64,000 bases of DNA from Megasphaera_A sueciensis (GTDB lineage Bacteria; Bacillota; Negativicutes; Veillonellales; Megasphaeraceae), in contig NZ_CP116939.1 in assembly GCF_050219315.1 (NCBI RefSeq), positions 1,736,001 to 1,800,000 of the forward strand, read 5' to 3'. Each line of letters begins with the position of its first letter. Position 1 is the first letter of the stretch. Shown here piece by piece: positions 53,898 to 62,211 of this stretch. The notes under the pieces were generated by a model. The model made no database searches. It was not told the DNA's origin and worked only from the letters and a program-made list of their open reading frames with translations. Made by a program: the position numbers and the translations under genes.

Positions 53898-55337
53898 TTA
53901 GTACATATCAATTTCACTGTGATCCCAAATACTGAAAACTTTATTCGTTGATTCAGGAACACCGATAGTCATACTTTGTGGTGCCGGAACGCCATTTTCC
54001 ACCCAATTCACCAACGCATCAAAAGCCTGATGTACATATGGCATAAGCGGCTGTAATGTATTTTGAGGATCTACTTTAGGATTACTCACAAAGGAGTCAA
54101 AATGATTGCCGTGTTCGACCATATATAATCGGTACATACGGATATCACCATTTTTTTCCACAAGTTTTTCATACGCCGCCGCATGAACGGTGGGGAATAG
54201 CAGTGCATCCCAAGTTCCATGAATAGTAATTGTCGGTTTTGTAATTTTCCCTGTATTTTCAATAGTTGCAATACGTTTCATCGCTTCCGGCCGCTTAAAC
54301 CAATCATAATTTTTATAATCTTCAGGATGGCCTAAAAATTCCCACCAATTACGATTTTTATATTCCGGATCATATTTGACTCGGTGAAGATTTAACGTCG
54401 GCAGCCAATATAACGTACCGTATATCGGCCATAACATACTAGACTGTTCAGGCAAACCCATTTTTTCCAAAGATGCTCCCGCTAGTTTCTTTGCCTGTGG
54501 CGATGCTGTTTGATCTTTTAAAATTTGCCATGCATTAACTGCTGTCGAAAGACTGGAAATAAGATTTTCTTCATGCCCTCTCCATAAAACACCTTCCCAA
54601 TCGATCATGCCGCTGTATAATTCCGGATGATGTTCCATCGCATAACGGGTTACATACCCACCATTAGAGTATCCCAACAAATAAGTGTACGCCGGCTCTT
54701 TATTGTACAGTTTCTTCAAAACTTCCCGTGATGCCATCGTCAGTTGATAGAAACGCTGATTCCATTCACTCAAGGAATCTTCTTTATTGCTAAAAGCATT
54801 CATCGCCTTCGCCCAAGGATAAATAACACCGTCCGGAGCGGGTATTTGTTCTCCCGTCGTCCCTTTATCACAAACAGCATACGCATAACTGGCACCATTT
54901 TTATCGACTTTTGTAAGAACATAATCACTGATAAGTGCATCCGTCGAACGAGAATCACCGAAGCCAGGTGCTCCTACAATAACCAATCGACCATTCCATT
55001 TATCAGGAACACGAATAACAAAATTACAATCATCAAAATATCCGCTTATTTCTTTACCAGAGATCTTTATTTTGGGCGCATACCAATCAGGGCGCTGCGG
55101 CTTCCCCGTTGACCAATCACTTACTGCCAGCGCAATGCGGCGTCCTTCCGCTAATTTACCTATGTCCGGATTATTGGTAGTTAAATCGGCATATTGTACT
55201 ACATTGACACTATGTGCACCCGTAATATAGGTAGACATAGCATTTGTTAAAAAACTCGGAGCTAAACTAAAAAAACACAATCCTGACATCAACAAAATTA
55301 TTTTTATTTTTTTTTTACAGTCAATCAACGTCTCCAC
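53898..55337 (-). CDS. Exported tannase/3-hydroxybutyrate-oligomer-hydrolase-like esterase
   Basis: A 479-aa alpha/beta hydrolase with an N-terminal hydrophobic signal (about 11-33, IILLMSGLCFFSLAPSFL). The nucleophile Ser224 is in GYSNGGYVTRYA, the acid is Asp in HGTWDALLFP and the base is His in EHGNHFDSF. NGRLVIVGAPGFGDSRSTDALISDY and a long lid insert are typical of the tannase/3HB-oligomer hydrolase group. The start is uncertain: the GTG at 55337 lies only two bases from AAGGG; a TTG three codons later is better spaced. It would act outside the inner membrane, splitting an ester before uptake. Between two hydrolase genes in the operon. Confidence 0.75.
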   Translation of the reverse strand: METLIDCKKKIKIILLMSGLCFFSLAPSFLTNAMSTYITGAHSVNVVQYADLTTNNPDIGKLAEGRRIALAVSDWSTGKPQRPDWYAPKIKISGKEISGYFDDCNFVIRVPDKWNGRLVIVGAPGFGDSRSTDALISDYVLTKVDKNGASYAYAVCDKGTTGEQIPAPDGVIYPWAKAMNAFSNKEDSLSEWNQRFYQLTMASREVLKKLYNKEPAYTYLLGYSNGGYVTRYAMEHHPELYSGMIDWEGVLWRGHEENLISSLSTAVNAWQILKDQTASPQAKKLAGASLEKMGLPEQSSMLWPIYGTLYWLPTLNLHRVKYDPEYKNRNWWEFLGHPEDYKNYDWFKRPEAMKRIATIENTGKITKPTITIHGTWDALLFPTVHAAAYEKLVEKNGDIRMYRLYMVEHGNHFDSFVSNPKVDPQNTLQPLMPYVHQAFDALVNWVENGVPAPQSMTIGVPESTNKVFSIWDHSEIDMY

Positions 55338-55367
55338 ATCCCTTCTCTTTTTAATATCCGTATGTTT

Positions 55368-55780
55368 TTAAAAATCCAAAAATTCTCCTGCCGCACATTC
55401 TGGCTGTTCAATAAACGGAGAGTGTCCGCATTTCTCCAACAAAACCACACGTGCCTCTTGCATCACACCTATCGTATGAATCATTAGATATTTGTCCCCC
55501 CATGGAATGTCCCATGAAATTGTTTTAACTCTAATTTTTCTGCCAATGTTTTTATATCATCAACAAACTGTAAAATTTCATATCCACTGCTTGTATGCGT
55601 ACTTTTACCGCAACCGCGAAGATCCATTGCAATAAAACGATACGAATCGGGAATATGGGGGAATAAAAACTTCCACCACAATGAAGATGCTAAATTACCA
55701 TGAACAGCCACAATCGTATTCGGTCCGGTTCCATATTCTTCATAATACATTCTCCATTTCGGCAGATTTAGAAACGGCAT
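55368..55780 (-). pseudogene. Broken alpha/beta hydrolase (frameshift plus deletion)
   Basis: Starts well (AAGGAGG seven bases before ATG 55780; MYYEEYGTGPN, AVHGNLASSLWW, DLRGCGKST) but the frame shifts near 55515. The nucleophile motif GHSMGGQI is found in another frame, and shortly after, a third frame reads ARVVLLEKCGHSPFIEQPE then a stop at 55368, the normal C-terminus with the catalytic His. About 110 central residues, including the lid and catalytic Asp, are missing. The N-terminal 98 codons could still be translated, but no active enzyme can result. Parent gene similar to the hydrolase at 53139-53885. Overlaps the upstream hydrolase by 41 bp. Confidence 0.9.
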
Positions 55781-56600
55781 ACTTTTTCCTCCTTTCTAAA
55801 AAATTTTTATATACTACATCAGGTAATTGTTCAAGAAACTGAGATAGCAGTCGATTATATTCCTGTGGGTTTTCCACTTTAGACATATGTGCAGCCGCCG
55901 GAATAACAGCAAGCTGTGCCGTTGGAAGATTTTTTTCTAAATATTCCGCATAGGCTAACGGTGTCGTCTGATCGAATTCTCCTACAAGCAGCAAAAAAGG
56001 GAAATTCATTTGCTTGTGATATGCCCGGTAATCTGCCTTAAAGGTAGCAATAGTTGCTTGTTTATACGATTCCGATTCATTATGCAAAAATAATTTTTTA
56101 ATTTCCTGCCGCACCTCCCGCGATGTCTGAGGAGCACAACATCTTTCGGCAACCATTTCCGCCAAATCTTCCATAGCAGCTGTTTCGAGATATGCTAATC
56201 GCTCTCTCAATCCATCCGTACTAAACGGCGGTGGATAAAATCCAGCAGCATCGCTTAACACAAAAGCAATCGCTCTTTCCGGATAGTGGACCGCAATTTC
56301 CTGACAAATTAATCCTCCCATGGAATGACCTATAAAAACCGTTTTTTCAATGCCAAGTTTATTTAATAATTCAATAATATCCTTTGCAAAAAGAGATATT
56401 GTAATGATTTCTGCATCATCATTGCTGCTTTGTCCATGAGCCCGCAAGTCAAGATTGATTATTCTATATTTTCGACTCAAGCAGGTAACCTGATGGCTCC
56501 ATGATTGCATGCACTCTCCCAATCCATGAATAAAAACTAAAGGCGTTCCCCTTCCTTTCGATTCATAATTTAGTTGTATATTGTTAATTTTTATAAACAC
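55740..56600 (-). CDS. Alpha/beta hydrolase, first gene of the hydrolase operon
   Basis: Alpha/beta hydrolase of about 286 aa. From a GTG start at 56600, supported by GGGAGGAG six bases upstream, it reads FIKINNIQLNYESKGRGTP, FIHGLGECMQSW, DLRAHGQS, nucleophile Ser93 in IGHSMGGLICQ, acid in GEFDQTTPLAYA and base in AAAHMSKVENP. This pattern is close to 3-oxoadipate enol-lactonase-like and carboxylesterase members. The in-frame codons up to 56690 have no ribosome site. Its 3' end overlaps the broken hydrolase gene. Promoter region carries 11-bp-spaced GTTAC repeats. Confidence 0.82.
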   Translation of the reverse strand: MFIKINNIQLNYESKGRGTPLVFIHGLGECMQSWSHQVTCLSRKYRIINLDLRAHGQSSNDDAEIITISLFAKDIIELLNKLGIEKTVFIGHSMGGLICQEIAVHYPERAIAFVLSDAAGFYPPPFSTDGLRERLAYLETAAMEDLAEMVAERCCAPQTSREVRQEIKKLFLHNESESYKQATIATFKADYRAYHKQMNFPFLLLVGEFDQTTPLAYAEYLEKNLPTAQLAVIPAAAHMSKVENPQEYNRLLSQFLEQLPDVVYKNFLERRKKYAVSKSAEMENVL

Positions 56601-56722
56601 AGGCAGCTCCTCCCTTATACTAGATAACATCCTTTTTGCATAAATTATAATGTTCTCATCCATATCATTACATTTATTAATAAAATACATCTATTTAAGT
56701 AATGAAAGTATATCAAGTAGTA

Positions 56723-56749
56723 GTTACGTATAAGTTACATTTTTGTTAC
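56723..56749 (-). promoter_or_regulatory. Three GTTAC half-sites at 11-bp steps: candidate response-regulator site
   Basis: GTTAC at 56723, 56734 and 56745, exactly 11 bp apart, between the terminator of the histidine kinase gene and the hydrolase/porin operon. A possible minus-strand -35, TTGATA (56711-56716), lies six bases downstream, with a weak -10 (TAGATG) 17 bases further. The same spacing and much of the same sequence recur at the RND efflux promoter (39391-39428). An OmpR-family regulator gene is 1.4 kb upstream. Confidence 0.6.
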
Positions 56750-56750
56750 A

Positions 56751-56790
56751 AAAAAAGGACTGACATAAAAAATAAATGTCAGTCCTCTTT
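56751..56790 (-). terminator. Terminator after the histidine kinase gene
   Basis: Perfect stem AGGACTGACAT (56756-56766) / ATGTCAGTCCT (56776-56786), 9-base loop, followed on the minus strand by a run of T. It separates the two-component genes from the hydrolase operon. Confidence 0.88.
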
Positions 56791-56831
56791 ATAAAATATA
56801 AATATAATGTTAAAAACTTATATGCAAAAAA

Positions 56832-58100
56832 TCATACGATCGTACTCATCTTGACAACAAATGTAATTTTTCCATTCTCATAAGACACCTGAATTTTCCC
56901 CTTGATAAGCTGTGTTAATTCTTCTGCCATGGATAAACCAATGCCATATCCGTTTTTTTGACTATTATGAGATACATCCCCGCGATAAAATCGTTCAAAA
57001 AATTTAGAATAATCAATAGCAGCTCCCTCAGCGTAGGTATTAGAAATGGTAATGACCGCCTTTTTTCTCTTTTCCTTTGCAAGAACAACATCAATGACGC
57101 CCTTATCATCACAATATTTGACAGCATTATCAACAAGGATATTTATCAGTTCATATACACATTTCGCATCAGACCGCACATAGACAGGAGAAACAATACG
57201 GCAATTCAGTTGCTTCCCCTGATCCTTTACCATTTGTTGAAATGATTCTGTCACAGTGGTAACCGTTTCAGATAAATCCATTTTCGTGATAGTAAGATCC
57301 ACATAAGAGCGTTCTCCCATTTTGGATAACATAATCAAATCATCAATTAAATTGGACAATCTCTTGACCTGTTTTAAAATATTGCCAGTCCATTCATTCT
57401 TTCCATTAATAAGTTCTATTGCTTCTGTATTAGTAGAAATAATAGCAATCGGTGTTTTCAGTTCATGTCCCGCATTGGTGATGAACCGTTTCTGATTTTC
57501 CATATTGCGTACAAACGGCTTAATGGCCAAATTGCATAATGCCGCCAGAATAAACACGTACAGTAAAATGCAAATAAAGCCAAGCATTACAGAATAGCGG
57601 ACAAAGGCTTCCACCGCACCTACGTCACGAGTGCAATCCATAATCACGATAAGGAAATCTCCATCTTTGTTTTTGGTAATCATGTACGCATAACTGGCTC
57701 TGTCTTTTTTGAAGAATCCTTTATTTTTTCCTTCTTGCACAGTAGTCCGCGCATATTGAATCGCTTCATTCTCCGTAAAGGCGGCAATATGCTTAAGATC
57801 AATTTCCTTTACATACCCATCGGGATCGACCAGTACACTGAAAAAACGAGTTTGATAGGAAAACTCCGGGGTATCATCTGACCAATTAGAATCACCAAAC
57901 CAGCTGCTATCAGGAGGTATTTTTTTAGGCAGCACATTCCCACCATTTTGTGAGATATAGGAAAGAACCGATTCCACTTGGGCATGCATGCGCATATACG
58001 CAATCGTATTGATCATTCCCAGTGCTCCGACAACAATAATAACGACGGCTGCCGTAGCAACTAAAACAAATTTTTTCCGCAGATCTTTTATCATATTCAT
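56832..58100 (-). CDS. Sensor histidine kinase
   Basis: Membrane sensor kinase of 422 aa. Helix 1 (about 11-33) and helix 2 (about 170-195) enclose a periplasmic domain of about 135 residues that I cannot place in a family. The phosphoacceptor is His212 in AGHELKTPIA. The catalytic domain has the N box (LVDNAVKYC), F box (FERFYRGD) and G2 (GYGIGLSMAEEL). There is no HAMP domain that I can see. The ribosome site is weak (GGCGG), suggesting coupling to the regulator gene 36 bases upstream. With that regulator it forms a two-component system; the signal is unknown. Confidence 0.9.
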   Translation of the reverse strand: MNMIKDLRKKFVLVATAAVVIIVVGALGMINTIAYMRMHAQVESVLSYISQNGGNVLPKKIPPDSSWFGDSNWSDDTPEFSYQTRFFSVLVDPDGYVKEIDLKHIAAFTENEAIQYARTTVQEGKNKGFFKKDRASYAYMITKNKDGDFLIVIMDCTRDVGAVEAFVRYSVMLGFICILLYVFILAALCNLAIKPFVRNMENQKRFITNAGHELKTPIAIISTNTEAIELINGKNEWTGNILKQVKRLSNLIDDLIMLSKMGERSYVDLTITKMDLSETVTTVTESFQQMVKDQGKQLNCRIVSPVYVRSDAKCVYELINILVDNAVKYCDDKGVIDVVLAKEKRKKAVITISNTYAEGAAIDYSKFFERFYRGDVSHNSQKNGYGIGLSMAEELTQLIKGKIQVSYENGKITFVVKMSTIV

Positions 58101-58136
58101 GATTAGTGCCGCCTGCCTTTACATGTAGTTTGACTT

Positions 58137-58805
58137 TCATCTTTCTATCAGTAAAAATTTTTTGCCCTTCTCCCCCACAATCTGAATATCAGCATCAATG
58201 GATTCCAATTTTTCCCGCAGATAGGATACATATATCCAAACGATAGTCTTATTTACGTCCGTTTCATTTTTCCAAACATGCGAAAAAATCAATTCTGTTG
58301 AAAGTTCTTTTCCAGCGTTCAGCATAAAAAATTTCATAAGTTTCGTTTCTTTATTAGCCAGACGGATAGAATTTTTACAAGATAATTCCTGTTCTTCCAC
58401 ATCCAAAGCAACGGCACCTACAGAAAGTTTCGTCGGCGTAAAAGAACTAAGGCGGCGCGTCATGGATCGGATACGTGCCAATAATTCACCCATAGCAAAC
58501 GGTTTTGTCAAATAATCATCTGCACCTGCATCAAGACCACTGATTCGATCATCAATTTCAGCCTTAGCTGTCAACATAATGACCGGAGTTACATCCCCGT
58601 TGCCTCGTAAGTGCTTCAACGCTTCAACACCATCCATCTTAGGCATCATAATATCAAAAACCATACAATCATATGTATTTTCCTGTGCTTTATTTACTGC
58701 TGCCGCGCCATCATATACAGCATCTACTTCATATCCGGAATGACGCAATATAGCCGTTAACGCTGCCGACATATCGTGTTCGTCTTCTGCCAGCAATATT
58801 CTCAT
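58137..58805 (-). CDS. OmpR/PhoB-family response regulator
   Basis: DNA-binding response regulator of 222 aa. Receiver domain: acidic pocket LLAEDEHD, phosphoacceptor Asp51 in FDIMMPKMDG, Thr in MLTAKAE and Lys101 in YLTKPFAMGELLARI. The C-terminal winged helix (about 128-222) ends with DVNKTIVWIYVSYLREKLES, the recognition helix, and IVGEKGKKFLLIE. The ATG at 58805 has AGGAG ten bases upstream; an overlapping GTG is too close to it. Cotranscribed with the kinase and the alarmone synthetase. Its best local target is the repeat array at 56723. Confidence 0.93.
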   Translation of the reverse strand: MRILLAEDEHDMSAALTAILRHSGYEVDAVYDGAAAVNKAQENTYDCMVFDIMMPKMDGVEALKHLRGNGDVTPVIMLTAKAEIDDRISGLDAGADDYLTKPFAMGELLARIRSMTRRLSSFTPTKLSVGAVALDVEEQELSCKNSIRLANKETKLMKFFMLNAGKELSTELIFSHVWKNETDVNKTIVWIYVSYLREKLESIDADIQIVGEKGKKFLLIER

Positions 58806-58826
58806 CCTATTCACACTCCTCTAGTT

Positions 58827-59444
58827 CTACTGCCCCGTATGAATCAAATTTCGTATAGTTTGCATAGATACATCACAAGCAGCCAGTTCATCTGCACATC
58901 GTTTCAATTCCCGTACTATCATTTCGGGATTCTGGATATCATGCTTATATTTCATTTGATGTTCCAAGCTGGCCCACGAATCCATAGCAATCGTCCTGAT
59001 TTGTATTTCTGCAAAAAAACGTCCCGGATTTTCCCCGTCTACATCCTTATATGGCTCTGTCAGTTCGATAATCATGTGATAGCTGCGATATCCATTCGGC
59101 TTAACCTGTTTGATATAATCTTTCTCTTGAACAACACGGCATTCTGTAAACGCTTTAATATGATTTACATTAACATAAATATCATCAATAAACCGACAGA
59201 CAATCCGGAGTCCGATTGCATCCCGTATATCATGTACAGCCGAATGCGGAACTTGCGGCAATCCTTTGCGTCGGCATTTATCCATCATGCTTTCCTGTGA
59301 TTTAAGACGGTAAATCAAATGTTCATATGCTGCTTCTCCGTTTTGTTCTTTCTCTTCTTCATTATATTCTTGGATACGTCTTACTAGATCCTTCAACACG
59401 GCTTCCAGTGCCGGGACATATTCTCCATATATAGTATCCGTCAT
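58827..59444 (-). CDS. Small alarmone synthetase (RelP/RelQ-like)
   Basis: Single-domain (p)ppGpp synthetase of 205 aa without hydrolase or regulatory domains. RelA/SpoT synthetase motifs: DIRDAIGLRIVCRF, KDYIKQVKPNGYRSYH and EIQIRTIAMDSWASLEHQMKYK, with the catalytic Glu of EIQIRT. GAGGTG precedes the ATG. Small synthetases usually answer envelope or starvation stress at the transcriptional level. It is 22 bases upstream of the response regulator, so all three genes are probably one transcript. Confidence 0.9.
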   Translation of the reverse strand: MTDTIYGEYVPALEAVLKDLVRRIQEYNEEEKEQNGEAAYEHLIYRLKSQESMMDKCRRKGLPQVPHSAVHDIRDAIGLRIVCRFIDDIYVNVNHIKAFTECRVVQEKDYIKQVKPNGYRSYHMIIELTEPYKDVDGENPGRFFAEIQIRTIAMDSWASLEHQMKYKHDIQNPEMIVRELKRCADELAACDVSMQTIRNLIHTGQ

Positions 59445-59582
59445 TCCTGTTTCACCTCAATTTTAATTACATCATTATTATATCATACCACTATCTGCCA
59501 TAGTATTATCAAAAATATATATGCTGCTTTAATAATTTAATTGCATGCTCAGCTCTTTATAGACGTATGTACAGTTTCTTGA

Positions 59583-60983
59583 TTAATAATCTGCACATGT
59601 TTCATCCAACATTTTTTTAATGAGTTGCACTCCGTCAGCCAGCTGTTCACGTGTTCCCGGTGCCGCTACAGCCAATCTTACAGCATTTACAGATTTCGCA
59701 TTTCCTACAGCAAAACACTCAGCCCCATAAACATGCACGCCTTGCTGATATGCACTTGCTGCAAAAGCTTCTCCTGTAATATGTGATGGCAGAATAAGCC
59801 AACGCATGATTCCTTCTGGTACGCCGCGAACATCATAATTTTTCAAATATCGGTCTACAATGTTATTTCGCTGTCTGTTTTCATTACGATGCTCTTCTAT
59901 GATTTTTCCTGCATCTTCCGATACGATTATCTGGCACACCAGCTCCGCCATCATAGGAGGTACGGAAATATTCATATTGTATAACGCTTCCGTTAATTTC
60001 TGCCTGAAGCTTTCAGGAACAGCCAAAAATGCCATCCGCAGCCCTGGTGAAATAACTTTAGAAAGGCTTGATATATATACGGTTCGTTCAGGAGCACGCA
60101 CTGCAATCGGTATACGCGGCGTATCATACAAAAGGCTGTGAATAGCATCTTCAATTACAATCAAATGTTCCTTCCTGGCAATATCAGCAATTGCGTTTCT
60201 ACTGGCTTCCGACAAGGTATGTGTCGTAGGATTATTCATATCCGGTATAACGTACAGTCCCTTTATATTGCCATTCTTACAAGCATACAACAAGTTTTCA
60301 GCAGTTATTTCCTCATCATCACACGACGGGATAGGATATAAACGTATTTCCAGCATGTTAGCCGCCGTTTTTATACCCGGATATGTAAATTCACAAGTAC
60401 CGATCGTATCTCCTGCATGGAAAAGACCCGCTAACACAGCCATAATAGCATTTTGTGCTCCATTGGCAAGCAATACTTGGGATGATTGTACATCATAGCC
60501 AGCCCGGCATATTAATTTTGCTGCTGTCTCCTTTTGCCACAGCGTTCCGTTAATTCGTCCATATTGGAAAAGTTCTGGAAAATCTGGTTTTGTAATCATC
60601 TTTTCCATCTGTGCAGCAATAATCTCGTTACTATTCTTCGAGGGAAAAACTGGACCCATTTCAATAATATCAGACAATTTTTTTTCAGACAATAAAAACG
60701 GATCAGCCGCCGCATCGGAAGCAACAAAAGTACCATTGCCGACAGTCGAACAAATAATACCTTTTTGTTCACATAATTTAAATGCTCTGGAAACAGTGCT
60801 TACATTGATATCCAAAAAATCCGCCAATTCCCGCTGCGGTGGTAATCGTGTACCCGGAGTCAAAATCCCTTCCCGGACATCATCTTCCAATTGTTGCGCA
60901 ATTGTTTTATAAAGAGGTCCCATACGCTTTTCAATATCAGGTTTCCAACTCATAGGATAATCATCAAAAGAATTGATTGGCAT
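59583..60983 (-). CDS. MocR-type regulator (GntR HTH plus aminotransferase domain)
   Basis: Regulator of about 466 aa. The GntR winged helix (about 15-85, LPPQRELADFLDINVSTVSRAF) is joined to a fold-type I aminotransferase domain that binds PLP through Lys in SSLSKVISPG; also NGAQNAIMAVLAG, YVIPDMNNPTTHTLS and IEDAIHS. Start at 60983 with AAGGGTG nine bases upstream. MocR proteins sense PLP with an amino acid. It is divergent from azlCD, so a branched-chain or other hydrophobic amino acid is the probable signal. Confidence 0.9.
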   Translation of the reverse strand: MPINSFDDYPMSWKPDIEKRMGPLYKTIAQQLEDDVREGILTPGTRLPPQRELADFLDINVSTVSRAFKLCEQKGIICSTVGNGTFVASDAAADPFLLSEKKLSDIIEMGPVFPSKNSNEIIAAQMEKMITKPDFPELFQYGRINGTLWQKETAAKLICRAGYDVQSSQVLLANGAQNAIMAVLAGLFHAGDTIGTCEFTYPGIKTAANMLEIRLYPIPSCDDEEITAENLLYACKNGNIKGLYVIPDMNNPTTHTLSEASRNAIADIARKEHLIVIEDAIHSLLYDTPRIPIAVRAPERTVYISSLSKVISPGLRMAFLAVPESFRQKLTEALYNMNISVPPMMAELVCQIIVSEDAGKIIEEHRNENRQRNNIVDRYLKNYDVRGVPEGIMRWLILPSHITGEAFAASAYQQGVHVYGAECFAVGNAKSVNAVRLAVAAPGTREQLADGVQLIKKMLDETCADY

Positions 60984-61012
60984 ACACCCATTCACCCTTC
61001 CAAATTGTATTG

Positions 61013-61056
61013 CACACAATTATAACATTGTGTGTATAAAATGACAATGTTATACT
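61013..61056. promoter_or_regulatory. azlCD promoter with nested palindromes (MocR operator)
   Basis: Plus-strand promoter TTGTGT (61028-61033), 17 bases, TATACT (61051-61056). An 11-bp inverted repeat TATAACATTGT (61021-61031) / ACAATGTTATA (61044-61054) frames it, and a second, CACACAAT (61013) / ATTGTGTG (61027), overlaps. A repressor bound here would cover both the -35 and -10 of azlC and lies about 30 bases from the mocR start. Confidence 0.7.
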
Positions 61057-61090
61057 ATGAGCTACTACATTAATTTACGTAAGGAGAGAT

Positions 61091-61828
61091 ATGTTCATGC
61101 ATAGTAAACGCACTATATTTTTGTCCAATCTCCGATTCTTTGATGCAGATTTTCAGCAAGGAATCCTAGATGGATGCCCACTTCTATTAGGCATAATTCC
61201 TTTCGGAATTACGTGCGGAATCATAGGACTTACTGCCGGACTTACTCCATCTGAAACACTTTTCATGTCTTTACTTGTTTTTGCAGGAGCTGCTCAATTC
61301 ATCGCAATTACTATGCTGGGTACAGGTTTGACCGGGATCGGCCTTATTACATTAACGACGCTGTTAGTCAATGCACGGCATATGTTGATGGGTGCCTCCT
61401 TGGCGCCTTACATGAGCAATCAAACACGCCCGCAGCAATTACTTCTATCTTTTCTAATGACCGATGAATCTTATGCTATAACAATCAGCCATACATACCG
61501 GCATAGTTACAGTTTCTCCTATCAACTGGGAACAAGCCTTTGTTTTTATATCATATGGAATCTTTCTACTTTGGCAGGTGTCCTAGCGGGAAGTTACATT
61601 CTCGATCCCCTGTCTTGGGGTCTTGATTTTGCCATGCCGGCAACCTTTTTAGTCCTGCTGCTCCCCCGTCTGAAAGATTTTGTTAGTATTACCGTCAGTA
61701 TTACCGCTGCCATATTGGCAGTCATAGGTGCTGTTTATCTTCCCGGAAAATTATATATGATAGCATCTTGTCTAGGTTCCGTATTAGTTGCGAGTCTGTT
61801 GGAAGGAGCAAAAAAATATGCGAAGTGA
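61091..61828 (+). CDS. azlC: Branched-chain amino-acid exporter large subunit AzlC
   Basis: AzlC/YgaZ membrane protein of 245 aa with about seven or eight helices. Diagnostic motifs: GILDGCPLLLGIIPFGITCG near residue 20, VFAGAAQFIAITML and NARHMLMGASLAPY, then SFLMTDESYAI. It works with AzlD to export branched-chain or related amino acids. AAGGAG is four bases before the first ATG and ten before the third codon ATG; either may be used. Divergent from the MocR gene. Confidence 0.92.
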   Translation: MFMHSKRTIFLSNLRFFDADFQQGILDGCPLLLGIIPFGITCGIIGLTAGLTPSETLFMSLLVFAGAAQFIAITMLGTGLTGIGLITLTTLLVNARHMLMGASLAPYMSNQTRPQQLLLSFLMTDESYAITISHTYRHSYSFSYQLGTSLCFYIIWNLSTLAGVLAGSYILDPLSWGLDFAMPATFLVLLLPRLKDFVSITVSITAAILAVIGAVYLPGKLYMIASCLGSVLVASLLEGAKKYAK

Positions 61829-62138
61829 AATATTCTATATCATCATTGCCATGGCAGCTGTAACTTTTATCACCCGCTTCAGTTGTATCGCCATAGTAAA
61901 TCAAAAAGGCCTGCCCTCCTCCTTGGCACGATGGCTGAAGCATATCCCCACTGCTATTTTAACCACATTAATTGTGCCTGCATTACTCTTGCCGCAGGGA
62001 AAGGTAGATTTTTCTCTGCAAAATCATTACCTTATCGCCGGGATAGCCGCTGCCGTTGCCGCCTATAAAAGCAAAAACATCATGATTACACTAGCAATCG
62101 GCATGGGCGTAATGATTGCGCTGCGGCTATTGAATTAG
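61818..62138 (+). CDS. azlD: Branched-chain amino-acid exporter small subunit AzlD
   Basis: AzlD/YgaH protein of 106 aa with four hydrophobic segments. FITRFSCIAIVNQKGLPSSLARWLKHIPTAIL is the family core. The start at 61818 overlaps the azlC stop by 11 bp and has GGAAGGAG seven bases upstream. Both genes share the MocR-controlled promoter. Confidence 0.92.
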   Translation: MRSEIFYIIIAMAAVTFITRFSCIAIVNQKGLPSSLARWLKHIPTAILTTLIVPALLLPQGKVDFSLQNHYLIAGIAAAVAAYKSKNIMITLAIGMGVMIALRLLN

Positions 62139-62211
62139 AAAAAACAAACGTCCACATACACTCCAGCTATAGGAGAAGCCTTTCGTCATCTGTCAAAAAA
62201 CATATTTTCAA

